Assembly (NCBI GenBank): GCA_021203205.1
Contig: JAJQBQ010000053.1
Coordinates: 96,154-160,153, forward strand
DNA from: Lachnospiraceae bacterium
GTDB taxonomy: Bacteria > Bacillota > Clostridia > Lachnospirales > Lachnospiraceae
DNA length: 64,000 nt
Direction of reading: 5' to 3'
A program made the translations under genes and the position numbers. Positions 17,485-25,531 of this stretch are shown here, one piece after another. How positions within the stretch are numbered: position 1 is the first letter of the stretch; every line of letters starts with the position of its first letter. Below the pieces are notes generated by a model. That model worked only from the letters and a program-made list of their open reading frames with translations. It ran no database searches and was not told the origin of the DNA.

Positions 17485-17704
17485 GTTACTACTCAAGGCC
17501 TGCCTCCTGAAGTTCGCGAAGCGAACTTCGGCACGCGCAAAAACTTCGTCCAAAACTTCATAGAAAACAAAGATTTCACGAAGTTTTTGCGCGTGTGGGG
17601 AGGTGACTGTTTCACAGTCACCTTTAAGTGATTCAATATGTCCCCTTACGAGCAAGCTCGCAGTGGACATATTGAATCACTTAAGGCCGACCGTGAATAG
17701 TAAC
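17485..17704. mobile_element. hairpin element HE-1: MITE-like, 220 bp
   Basis: The ends form an imperfect 20-bp terminal inverted repeat (16/20): GTTACTACTCAAGGCCTGCC against the complement of the 3' end, GTTACTATTCACGGTCGGCC. It is flanked by TTTTTTTG (17477-17484) and TATTTTTG (17705-17712), 7/8 alike. Inside are four hairpins: GAAGTTCGC-GAA-GCGAACTTC (17509-17529); 18-bp perfect arms 17532-17549/17578-17595; GGTGACTGT-TTC-ACAGTCACC (17602-17622); and 20-bp perfect arms 17624-17643/17665-17684, with loop CCTTACGAGCAAGCTCGCAGT. No transposase is encoded. A 63-codon frame at 17440-17631 is spurious. Confidence 0.65.
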
Positions 17705-17803
17705 TATTTTTGCAGTTTACTGTGGAATCTTCACAGGCAAGATGGGAATTGCGAATGTACATGTGAAGCAGAGAAGAATAAAACGGAAAGGAAAGAACAC
17801 AAC

Positions 17804-18955
17804 ATGAACATCACAACAGATATTTTTTATGTCGGCGTAAACGACCACACTACCGACCTGTTCGAGGGTCAGTTTCCCATCCCGAACGGCATGAGCTACA
17901 ATTCTTATGTCATTCTGGATGAAAAAGTTGCAGTCTTAGACACGGTCGACCGCAATTTCACGGAGGAGTGGCTCGGCAATGTGCGGGAAGCACTGGCCGG
18001 CCGCAAACCGGATTACCTGGTAGTTCACCACATGGAACCGGACCATGCGGCGAACATCGCGAATTTTGTTCGCGCATACCCGGAGGTGACCATCGCAGCT
18101 TCCGCGAAGGCATTCACCATGATGGAGCAGTTCTTCCCGGACACGGAGTTTCCGAACCGTCTGGTGCTGGCAAACGGATCAGTCCTGGAACTGGGGAAAC
18201 ACAGCCTCACCTTTCTGGCGGCACCTATGGTACACTGGCCGGAGGTGATGGTGAGCTTTGATTCCTGCGACCATATCCTGTTTTCCGCGGATGCCTTCGG
18301 AAAATTTGGTGCTCTGGATGTGGACGAGCCCTGGGATGACGAGGCACGCCGCTACTATATCGGCATCGTCGGCAAGCACGGGGTGCCGACGCAGACTCTG
18401 TTAAAAAAGGCAGCGAGCCTGGATATTCACAGGATTTGCCCGCTGCACGGGCCGGCGCTGACGGAGGATCTCTCCCATTATCTAAACCTGTATCAGACCT
18501 GGTCGTCCTATGAGCCGGAGGAGAGCGGCATTGTGATCGCCTACACCTCCGTGTACGGAAACACGGCGCAGGCGGTGAGGCTCCTTGCGGACAGCCTCAT
18601 CGCGAAAGGCTGCCAGAAGGTTGCAGTCTATGACCTTTGCCGCTGCGACATGTCGGCAGCAGTGGCGGACGCATTCCGTTATGACCGGCTCGTGCTGGCG
18701 ACCACTACATATTACAACAATGTCTTCCCGTTTATGAGCGATTTCCTTCAGCGCCTGACCGAGCGCAACCTCCAGAAGCGGAAGGTCGCTCTCATAGAGA
18801 ACGGCTCCTGGGGGCCGCTGGCGGCAAAACAGATGAAGGAAAAATTAAGCGGCTGCAAGAACCTGCAGTTTGCGGAGCAGGAGGTGCGTATCCGTTCGGC
18901 CCTGAACGCTGAGAGCAGAGAGGCTGTGGAACGCCTGGCGGAAGAACTGGCGTAA
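17804..18955 (+). CDS. fprA: A-type flavodiiron protein
   Basis: Cytosolic flavodiiron protein that reduces O2 to water, and in some members NO to N2O, protecting anaerobes from oxidative stress. 383 residues. N-terminal metallo-beta-lactamase-like diiron domain with ligands H76-x-E78-x-D80-H81 (HHMEPDHAA), a further His in APMVHWPEVM, Asp in FSADAFGKFG and His in CPLHGPAL. The C-terminal flavodoxin domain (about 255-383) has the FMN loop YTSVYGNTAQA and TTTYYNNVFP. ATG 17804 follows AAAGGAAAG; the frame open upstream to 17603 is element DNA and is excluded. No rubredoxin gene adjoins. O2 versus NO preference cannot be read here. Confidence 0.95.
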   Translation: MNITTDIFYVGVNDHTTDLFEGQFPIPNGMSYNSYVILDEKVAVLDTVDRNFTEEWLGNVREALAGRKPDYLVVHHMEPDHAANIANFVRAYPEVTIAASAKAFTMMEQFFPDTEFPNRLVLANGSVLELGKHSLTFLAAPMVHWPEVMVSFDSCDHILFSADAFGKFGALDVDEPWDDEARRYYIGIVGKHGVPTQTLLKKAASLDIHRICPLHGPALTEDLSHYLNLYQTWSSYEPEESGIVIAYTSVYGNTAQAVRLLADSLIAKGCQKVAVYDLCRCDMSAAVADAFRYDRLVLATTTYYNNVFPFMSDFLQRLTERNLQKRKVALIENGSWGPLAAKQMKEKLSGCKNLQFAEQEVRIRSALNAESREAVERLAEELA

Positions 18956-18961
18956 TTTGAA

Positions 18962-19004
18962 AAAACACATCCCGCGTTTTTTTGATGCCGGGAATTTGTG
19001 TTTT
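18962..19004 (+). terminator. terminator after flavodiiron gene
   Basis: AAAACACA-TCCCG pairs with CGGGA-(ATT)-TGTGTTTT; the stem's own 3' arm supplies the T run. Confidence 0.6.
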
Positions 19005-19105
19005 ACCTGATTTGATACAAACGAAGTAAAATGGCCCGGGAAAATATGCGGCGGGGGAGAAAGACTACATCTACAAGTACAAGTCATACTAATGTCAGAG
19101 ATGTG

Positions 19106-19151
19106 GTTCCTGAGAGTAGTATTCCTTTACAGAAATACTACTCTCAGGAAC
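19106..19151. repeat. perfect 18-bp inverted repeat
   Basis: GTTCCTGAGAGTAGTATT (19106-19123) and its exact complement (19134-19151) around a 10-base loop. No T run follows, so it is not an ordinary terminator. The rest of the gap 18956-19330 is AT-rich with no gene. Confidence 0.8.
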
Positions 19152-19330
19152 TCGAAGATTTAAAATATTACTATCATTATATAAATAATAATATCTGAAA
19201 TATGTATCCACCAAGAAAGAAGAACATACGTTTACCGCAAAGTCCTGATTAATGGACAGACTGTGAGTTATAATGGCGACAACTTTTGTTACCGCATAAC
19301 CACGCATTTTTCAGAAAGGCAGGTATAACT

Positions 19331-19789
19331 ATGTTGGGAATTTTTGACAGTCTGTTTGATTACAACGGAGACGGAAAACTGGATTCATTTGAGAGATCCA
19401 TGAAATGGGCTTCCATCAATATGGCGATTAACCATGTGAAAAAGGCTGAACAATCAAAATCAAATACGGGCAGCACATATACAGGAAGCACGTATACGGG
19501 GAACACAAATAAGAAAAGCACAACTACGGGAAGTGGTTACAGAAATATTCCTGCGGAGGATGCTGACGAATGTGACAGCGAATCCACAGAGTATACATCG
19601 TATGTTGGCGGAGCAAACAATAATGCTACCGAAACTGACGACGCATCGGATGTCTACGACTCTTATTTAAGAGACGAGCTGGAGATGGCCGGAATTGACG
19701 CGGATGAGTTTGAGTGGATGGACGAGTTTGAGAAAAAAGAAGTGTTGGAAGATGCCGGACTGGATCCATGGGACTATGATATTTATTGA
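19331..19789 (+). CDS. small acidic protein with an EF-hand-like calcium loop
   Basis: 152 residues from ATG 19331 (MLGIFDSLFDYNGDGKLDSFE); the frame is open to 19286 but without support. Residues 10-21, DYNGDGKLDSFE, fit a canonical EF-hand loop with ligands D10, N12, D14, D18 and E21. A Thr/Ser/Gly-rich segment with GSTYTGSTYTGNT repeats (about 47-70) follows, then an acidic C-terminal half ending in ELEMAGIDADEFEWMDEFEK. There is no signal peptide or membrane segment. It sits at the border of the accessory stretch; lower GC than its upstream neighbours. Partner and function unknown; proteins of this shape occur as uncharacterised genes in gut Clostridia. Confidence 0.6.
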   Translation: MLGIFDSLFDYNGDGKLDSFERSMKWASINMAINHVKKAEQSKSNTGSTYTGSTYTGNTNKKSTTTGSGYRNIPAEDADECDSESTEYTSYVGGANNNATETDDASDVYDSYLRDELEMAGIDADEFEWMDEFEKKEVLEDAGLDPWDYDIY

Positions 19790-20147
19790 TATATTAGGAA
19801 ATTTCAATAAAAAGCAGTCCTTTAAGAATTGCTTCTTCTGGTGAATTCATCTATAATCGTAGGAGTTTTTTGGTACTTTGAACATATGGACAGGCATCCT
19901 GAGTACAGGGATAAATAAGGCCGACATATGATAGTTGCCATCGACTCAAGCATTCGCCGGGCTACCTGGGGATAAAGGACTTAAGCGGGAATTGTGCAGA
20001 CGGTCTGCACAATTGAGGACATGGACAGTATGATCTAACCAGATCTTGCGGTGACATGGACATTTTTAAATTCTGGCTGGAATGATGGTACGTAATCATT
20101 TTTTTGTGATACCAGGGAAAAAGCATACAGTATTTGAGGTGGCTTAT
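19790..20147. other. 358-bp intergenic region with promoter and palindrome
   Basis: TTGCTT (19829-19834), 17-base spacer, TATAAT (19852-19857) form a good + strand promoter. AATTGTGCAGAC-G-GTCTGCACAATT (19990-20014) is a 25-base near-perfect palindrome, a likely operator or the core of a mobile-element scar. No gene seen. Confidence 0.6.
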
Positions 20148-20990
20148 ATGAGACTGAAAAATGTTAAGATGAAAAATTATCGATACTTCAAAAATTTAAG
20201 TATTGATTTTGACGACTGTGTAACGCTGATCGTCGGCAAAAATGGAGCAGGAAAAACGGCTATTCTGGATGCGGTAGCTGTTTCTGTCAGCACGTTTCTG
20301 GCCGGGATCGACGGAGGAGTCAGCAGAACCATTTCAAAGGATGATGCCAGATACGAATTTTACAGTTTGAACAATGCGGTTGAAAACAGCCTCAGTTTCC
20401 TGTGTGTATCGAAAGCCTTGGCTGACGGCCAACCAACAGATGCCGGTTACCGTGATAAAGTGTTAAAAGCATCGAATTCCAAAAGTGTTGCCTTGAAATA
20501 CAACAACATCATCGGCATGAAGCGGGCGGAGCGTGCTGCGCTCGCAGAAGTATAACAGTCACGACAGTTACTATCTGGTGATTTTGGATGAGAGCGGGAT
20601 ACAGCCTCCACAGAAGGAAGAGTTCCAGATAGATATTGCTTTTGCAACGGATGATTTTAATTTCTTTGACTGAGCGTATCCACTGCTATCTGCCGGGCTG
20701 AGAAGTGCTGAAATTCCGCCCGGAACACTTCACGAATAACTATGGTTTTATCAGCGACTATTTGGCGGAATTTATCCGCGAACTGCGGAAAGAACAGTAC
20801 GGAGACGCCTTAGATTGTTATTTCCATCTGGGAAAGAGTGTGCGTGGACAGCTGAGCAAAGAAAATGTTACTTCCAATGACATCTGCGGTAGATTTGGGA
20901 ACAGTACTGGCAGACTTGTTTAGTATCTTTAATTTGATTTTTTACAGCAGTGCGGAAGATGCGGTATTTAAAGCACTGGGAGTGAAATAA
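20148..20990 (+). pseudogene. decayed RecF/AAA_23-like ATPase locus
   Basis: ATG 20148 (GAGGTGG just upstream) opens MRLKNVKMKNYRYFKNLSID and a Walker A GKNGAGKT, the N-terminus of RecF/SMC-like AAA ATPases found in defence and overcoming-lysogeny modules. This frame stops at 20555 after 135 residues, without Walker B or signature motif. Other frames then carry protein-like pieces: SHDSYYLVILDESG...ATDDFNFFD (to 20673), RPEHFTNNYGFISDYLAEF (20705-20923) and VLADLFSIFNLIFYSSAED (to 20990). Together these suggest internal deletions and frameshifts in one or two former genes. An intact ATPase and partner once stood here is inference. Confidence 0.6.
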
Positions 20991-21005
20991 CATGAGGCAG
21001 AGCAG

Positions 21006-22013
21006 ATGAAATCATCCAACCAGAAATTAAAAATCCTGTACCTCCAGAAAATTCTTCTGGATCTGACCGACGAGACGCATTCCATCAGCATGGCCGAGAT
21101 CATCGCCGAACTTGCGAAGCACGACATATCAGCAGAGCGGAAAAGTCTCTACAACGATATCGAGTGCCTGCGTCAGTATGGCATGGATATCATCGGCGAG
21201 AAGAGGGACGGCAGTTATTACTACCACATCGGAAATCGTCAGTTTGAACTTGCCGAATTAAAACTTCTCGTGGATTCCGTGCAGTCCGCGAAATTCATTA
21301 CCGAGAAAAAATCGGAGGAGCTGATCCATAAGATTGAAGGCTTTGCCAGCAAATACGAGGCGAAACAGCTTGATCGCCAGGTTTATGTGGCCGGGCGTGT
21401 AAAGACCATGAACGAGCGTATTTACTATAATGTGGATGCCATTCACAGTGCAATCGCGGCCAATTCTCAGATTCGTTTTCAGTACTTTCAGTACGATGTG
21501 GAGGGGAACATGGCTCTGCGGCGAAACGGCGACTATTATCAGGTCAGCCCGTGGACACTTGTCTGGAACGACGAGAATTATTACCTGATTGCTTACGCAG
21601 CGGATTCGGAAAGCATACGACATTATCGGGTGGATAAAATGCTAAACACTGAGATTGTGCCGATATGCAGGCGGGGGTGGGACGCGTTTCACCGTATTGA
21701 CACGGCAAAATATACCAGGCAGACATTCGGCATGTATGGCGGAAGGGAAGAGCTGGTTCGTCTGCGCTGCGAAAACAGCCTTGCGGGGCCGATCATAGAC
21801 CGTTTTGGAAACGACATTACACTTCGCCGGGACGGCGAGGAACATTTTACCGTTTCGGTGACGGTTGATGTGAGCAATCAGTTTCTTCACTGGGTCATGG
21901 CACTCGGAAGCGGCGCGGAGATTATCGGACCGGAGTGGGTGGTGGAGGAAACACGAAAAGAAGTGCAACGACTTTTCGGGCAGTATAAAGTAAATGAAGC
22001 AGAAGATAAATAA
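21006..22013 (+). CDS. WYL-domain transcriptional regulator
   Basis: 335-residue DNA-binding regulator. The N-terminal winged-helix domain (about 1-75: KILYLQKILLDLTDETHSIS...ERKSLYNDIECLRQYG) is of the DeoR/HTH_11 kind. The WYL domain (about 130-225) includes VSPWTLVWNDENYYLIAY and SIRHYRVDKM, an SH3-like ligand sensor often tied to defence islands and nucleic-acid or nucleotide signals. A C-terminal WCX-type extension follows. ATG 21006 has GAGG about 8 bases upstream. It directly follows the decayed ATPase locus, so it may have controlled it, or the next gene at 22111. Confidence 0.88.
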   Translation: MKSSNQKLKILYLQKILLDLTDETHSISMAEIIAELAKHDISAERKSLYNDIECLRQYGMDIIGEKRDGSYYYHIGNRQFELAELKLLVDSVQSAKFITEKKSEELIHKIEGFASKYEAKQLDRQVYVAGRVKTMNERIYYNVDAIHSAIAANSQIRFQYFQYDVEGNMALRRNGDYYQVSPWTLVWNDENYYLIAYAADSESIRHYRVDKMLNTEIVPICRRGWDAFHRIDTAKYTRQTFGMYGGREELVRLRCENSLAGPIIDRFGNDITLRRDGEEHFTVSVTVDVSNQFLHWVMALGSGAEIIGPEWVVEETRKEVQRLFGQYKVNEAEDK

Positions 22014-22110
22014 TGGCTGTTATTAAGAAGGAAGATTGCGGAGTCCCGCTTTTTGTGGTACACTACGATTAAGAAAACTCTAAAAGAGCGTTGCGATAAG
22101 GAGGTGCAAA

Positions 22111-23772
22111 ATGCGTAAAATGTTACCGGCCGGTATGGACAGTTTCGAAAAGATCCGGCGTTCAGACTGCTACTACGTGGACAAAACAGGAATGATTGCC
22201 GAATTATTACACACACATGGCGACGTAAATCTTTTTACCAGACCAAGACGTTTTGGGAAAAGCATTAATATCAGCATGTTAAAGAGTTTCTTCGAAATTG
22301 GAACCGATAAAAGCCTTTTCGACGGACTTGCTATTGCGAAAGACACCGGGCTTTGTGAAAAATTTCTGGGGCAATACCCTGTTATTTTTGTAACATTAAA
22401 AGAAGTGTTTGGAATTAATTACGACTCTGCAGTAAGGAATTTGTGGGAGGAAATTTCGAGAGAGGCCGCAAGGTTCTCTTTTCTCGCAGACAGTGATAAG
22501 TTAACCTCGCGGGATAAACGCAAATATCAGGATCTTTGCAATGAAACCGGAAATGTTGAAGCCGGTTTAAAACAGCTGAGTTCTATGCTTTATCGACACT
22601 ACGGCAGGCAGGTCATTATTTTAATCGATGAATATGACGCACCGTTGCAGAAAGCATACGAAAATGGCTATTACGACAAAATGGTTCTTCTGATTCGCCA
22701 GTTGTTTGGATATGCGTTAAAGTCGAATGATTCTCTGCTTTTCAGTGTTTTAACAGGATGCATGCGAGTTTCAAAAGAAAGTATTTTTTCGGATCTCAAC
22801 AACCCTGTGATGTATACGTTAACTGATAATATATGTGAAGAATGGTTTGGGTTCACAGACGAAGAAGTCAGATGTATTTTACAGGAATTTGCGCTGGAAC
22901 AGTATTATGAAACCACGAGAGAGTGGTATGACGGTTATCAGATCGGAGCTACCAGAGTTTATTGTCCGCGGGATGTAATTTGCTGGTGCAGACAACTCCT
23001 GTTAAACAACGGAACTTATCCAAAAAACTACTGGGAGAATGTCAGCGAGAACAAAATAGTATATCGCCTCGTTGAAGCATCGGATGCCGGCACAAAACAT
23101 GATTTGGAAACTCTTTCCGAAGGGCTTTGTATTGATAAAAGGCTTTTGACTGATTTGACATACCGCGATATGGACGAAGATGTAGAAAGCCTTTGGAGTG
23201 TTCTTTTTACCGCAGGCTATTTAACACAAAGAGGCGAGAGGAGTCCGGATGGCATCTATCATCTTACGATCCCAAACCGTGAGGTATTCGGGATTTTCAA
23301 GCGGGAAGTCCAACGCTGGTTTAAGAATACACATAAAAACAGATTCACCGGCCTGTATGAAGCTTTTGAAAAGGGTGATCCGAAAGCAGTTCAGGATCAG
23401 CTCGACTCCTGCATGCGTGAATCCATCAGCTTTTTCGATGGTGGAAACACAGATGAGCAAAAAGAATCTTTTTATCACGGAATGTTAATTGGAATCACAC
23501 ATGCAAACGGCAGATGGGTGGTAAAATCTAATCGGGAATCAGGAAAAGGACGCTCCGATCTGGCGATTGTGAATCCGCAAAAAAGATTGGGCATCCTGAT
23601 TGAAGTTAAATATTCAAAAACGGAAGAGGAACTGCCGGAGAAATTGAAGGAAGCACGCGGGCAAATTGACCGCATGCAATATGAAGATTTTTTCCTCGTG
23701 TTTGGCATAAAAACAGTGATTGAATATGGTGCAGCATTTTACAATAAGATGTGCAGTGTAGAGAAGAACTAA
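22111..23772 (+). CDS. AAA-ATPase-like / PD-(D/E)XK nuclease-like protein
   Basis: 553-residue member of the widespread AAA-ATPase_like plus PDDEXK_9 families. N-terminal RRSDCYYVDKTGMIAELL and a degenerate P-loop LFTRPRRFGKSINISML (about 43-60), with Walker-B-like VIILIDEYDAPL (about 170-180). The C-terminal nuclease-like fold (about 470-553) has GRSDLAIV and GILIEVKYS, the D...ExK signature. Members are abundant and variable in anaerobes of gut origin; their role is unknown, with transposon links and defence both proposed. AAGGAGG precedes the ATG. GC content is clearly lower than in flanking housekeeping genes, consistent with acquisition. Confidence 0.85.
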   Translation: MRKMLPAGMDSFEKIRRSDCYYVDKTGMIAELLHTHGDVNLFTRPRRFGKSINISMLKSFFEIGTDKSLFDGLAIAKDTGLCEKFLGQYPVIFVTLKEVFGINYDSAVRNLWEEISREAARFSFLADSDKLTSRDKRKYQDLCNETGNVEAGLKQLSSMLYRHYGRQVIILIDEYDAPLQKAYENGYYDKMVLLIRQLFGYALKSNDSLLFSVLTGCMRVSKESIFSDLNNPVMYTLTDNICEEWFGFTDEEVRCILQEFALEQYYETTREWYDGYQIGATRVYCPRDVICWCRQLLLNNGTYPKNYWENVSENKIVYRLVEASDAGTKHDLETLSEGLCIDKRLLTDLTYRDMDEDVESLWSVLFTAGYLTQRGERSPDGIYHLTIPNREVFGIFKREVQRWFKNTHKNRFTGLYEAFEKGDPKAVQDQLDSCMRESISFFDGGNTDEQKESFYHGMLIGITHANGRWVVKSNRESGKGRSDLAIVNPQKRLGILIEVKYSKTEEELPEKLKEARGQIDRMQYEDFFLVFGIKTVIEYGAAFYNKMCSVEKN

Positions 23773-23810
23773 AAGAGCGACGGTGGCTTTCAGTTCTAAG
23801 TTATCAGGAT

Positions 23811-23993
23811 GTTAATATTCACGGCCTCCCCGCATAACGAGCAGTGGCCGCGATTAAACAGATTGGCTACTATATACTATACGGCGCGCCCACTGCTCGT
23901 TTGGGGGAGGTGACTGTTGCACAGTCATCCTCCATGAGTCAACAATTCCACTTATGAGCGAGCCCAACGTGGAATTGTTGACTCAATAGTAAC
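23811..23993. mobile_element. hairpin element HE-2: MITE-like, 183 bp
   Basis: Starts GTTAATATTCACGGCC, close to the complement of the HE-1 3' end, and finishes CAATAGTAAC. It is flanked by ATCAGGAT (23803-23810) and ATCAGAAT (23994-24001), 7/8 alike. Hairpins occur in the same order as HE-1: CCTCCC plus ACGAGCAGTGG (23837-23847) against CCACTGCTCGT (23890-23900) plus GGGGGAGG; TGACTGT-TGC-ACAGTCA (23911-23927); 17-bp perfect arms 23935-23951/23969-23985 with loop TTATGAGCGAGCCCAAC. Scaffold and loop match HE-1; arm sequences do not. Confidence 0.65.
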
Positions 23994-24052
23994 ATCAGAA
24001 TAAAATTGCCGCGCATCCCGAACCTTAAAGAATCGATATACTTTTGTTTTGT

Positions 24053-24088
24053 GAGCAGCTCTTGAAAAGAGGGCTGCTCTTTCTTTTA
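24053..24088 (+). terminator. strong intrinsic terminator
   Basis: GAGCAGCTCTT pairs with AAGAG(G)GCTGCTC over a GAAA-type loop, followed by TTTCTTTT. It insulates the ABC operon from upstream reading. Confidence 0.85.
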
Positions 24089-24096
24089 CGGTTCAT

Positions 24097-24229
24097 TGTC
24101 ATATAAAGTTGTATTTGCGTAGGAAAATGAAGCAAAATTTTCTCTTGTCCCAACTAAAGTTGTACTTCAAAAATTTGCCATTTTTTTCTTGTCCCAGTTA
24201 AAGTTGTCATATCCCAACTAAAGTTGTCC
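24097..24229 (+). repeat. four CCCAACTAAAGTTGT-type boxes
   Basis: Boxes at 24097-24113 (diverged), 24145-24165, 24189-24209 and 24211-24229 share TGTCCCA(A/G)(C/T)TAAAGTTGT; CAACT-AA-AGTTG is itself an inverted repeat. They fill the space between a terminator and the ABC promoter. They may be operators, or the multiple terminal repeats typical of IS21-family insertion sequences left as a solo end. No istA/istB gene is present in the window. Confidence 0.65.
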
Positions 24230-24256
24230 GTTAACAAATAACAATGAAAAAAACGC

Positions 24257-24285
24257 TTGACAAAACTGTTATGTCTGTATATACT
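24257..24285 (+). promoter_or_regulatory. sigma-A promoter of ABC operon
   Basis: TTGACA (24257-24262), 17-base spacer, TATACT (24280-24285). Confidence 0.8.
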
Positions 24286-24307
24286 GTTTATATTATCGCA
24301 TAAACAG
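24284..24307 (+). promoter_or_regulatory. candidate GntR/YtrA operator
   Basis: CTGTTTAT-N8-ATAAACAG, a perfect 8-bp inverted repeat covering the -10 edge and expected start of transcription. The operon's last gene is a YtrA-type GntR regulator (29348), the natural candidate to bind it; that link is inference. Confidence 0.6.
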
Positions 24308-24451
24308 TTGCGGCAGTCAAGACCTCAGGATTCAAAGCATGATTTTTACTTCATGGAAGGTATCTCAGGGAAGAAGCATGCGTGCTGCAACAGGAATCAG
24401 GAAAGGAACGCCTCTGTCTGCACCAGGGCGGCACAGTGGCAGGGAAAAGTT

Positions 24452-25351
24452 ATGGAAATGGAATATGTGATTGAAGGAAGAGGTATTCGCAAAAAGTATA
24501 AAAAATTTGCGCTGGATATCCCGGAATTAAACATCCCGAAGGGCTTTGCCACCGCGCTGATCGGTGAGAACGGCGCCGGCAAGACCACGCTGCTCAACAT
24601 TTTGACAGGGATATACCAGAATTATCAGGGGCAGATTACATACTTCGGGCAGTACAGCGACCGGGACCGGGAGAAGAACCCGGAGGTGAAGGAGCGCATC
24701 GGCTACACCGGGACAGGCAATTATTACCTGCCTCAGTGGCGTGTCGGTCAGGTGGAGGATTTGAGCTCACTCATTTTCACGCGCTTTCACAGGGATCGGT
24801 TTGAACACTTTTGTGAGGATTTAAAGGTCGGCGGAGCGAAGTTTGACGCAAAGCAGAAGGTGAGCGACTTGTCAGACGGCAACCGCACGAAGCTGATGTT
24901 AGCGGGAGTGCTGGCCAGGGAGACGGATCTGCTTATTATGGATGAGCCCGCATCGCCGCTGGATCCGCTCATGCGTGACCGGCTCTGCGAGATCATCCGC
25001 GAATATCTGGCGGAGAATGAGGGCGGCCGCAGCGTGTTCTTCTCCACGCACAATATTCAGGATATGGAGAATGTGACGGATTACGCCGTTATCCTCTCGA
25101 ACGGGCAGATCGCGGAGCAGGGATTTGTGGAGGATTTAAAAGAAAAGTACGTGCTTGTGAAGGGCGAAGAGGGGGCCATCCCGCAGGCGAAGCGCACGCT
25201 GCTGAGTATTCAGACGAACCGGTTCGGGTTTGAGGGCATCTCGCTGGCCGAACGGCTGGATGCGTTTGCCGGGTGTGATGTGAGCGTGGAAAGGCCATCC
25301 CTGTTCCAGATTTCCGTAGCGGTCATGAAGCAGGCGCAGGCGGGGCTTTAG
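24452..25351 (+). CDS. ABC transporter ATP-binding protein (YtrB-like)
   Basis: 299-residue ABC ATPase that would drive the membrane proteins encoded downstream. Walker A GENGAGKTT (about 41-49), signature LSDGNRTKL (a departure from LSGGQ), Walker B LLIMDEPASPLD, switch FFSTHNIQDM. The C-terminal 70 residues form an accessory domain as in YtrB and bacitracin-type exporters. Start at ATG 24452 (MEMEYVIEGRG), with AGGGAAAAG upstream; an ATG at 24458 is also possible. The open frame upstream of 24452 lies in the leader. Operon: ATPase, three membrane proteins and a GntR regulator, as in ytr-like loci. The substrate is unknown; envelope stress or peptide antibiotics are possible by analogy. Confidence 0.88.
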   Translation: MEMEYVIEGRGIRKKYKKFALDIPELNIPKGFATALIGENGAGKTTLLNILTGIYQNYQGQITYFGQYSDRDREKNPEVKERIGYTGTGNYYLPQWRVGQVEDLSSLIFTRFHRDRFEHFCEDLKVGGAKFDAKQKVSDLSDGNRTKLMLAGVLARETDLLIMDEPASPLDPLMRDRLCEIIREYLAENEGGRSVFFSTHNIQDMENVTDYAVILSNGQIAEQGFVEDLKEKYVLVKGEEGAIPQAKRTLLSIQTNRFGFEGISLAERLDAFAGCDVSVERPSLFQISVAVMKQAQAGL

Positions 25352-25531
25352 AAACGATATCCTAACTGTCTTCTGTGTCTGGAAAACGTGAAACAGGAAC
25401 AGATAAGAGTGTATTAAGACGGTTGTGACAGTAACCCCTTTGATGATTTGATTTAAAAAACGGATGGTTTGATTCGTAAAAAACACTGACTGAAACTGTG
25501 GACGCAGAAATTCGTCCGTCTGGGGGTAGTT

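Noticed and set aside
17440-17631. 63-codon open frame
   Set aside because: Falls inside the hairpin element HE-1 and crosses its inverted repeats; no ribosome site.
20705-20923. 72-codon frame as an intact gene
   Set aside because: Protein-like but starts without a ribosome site and is continued in another frame; treated as part of the decayed ATPase locus.
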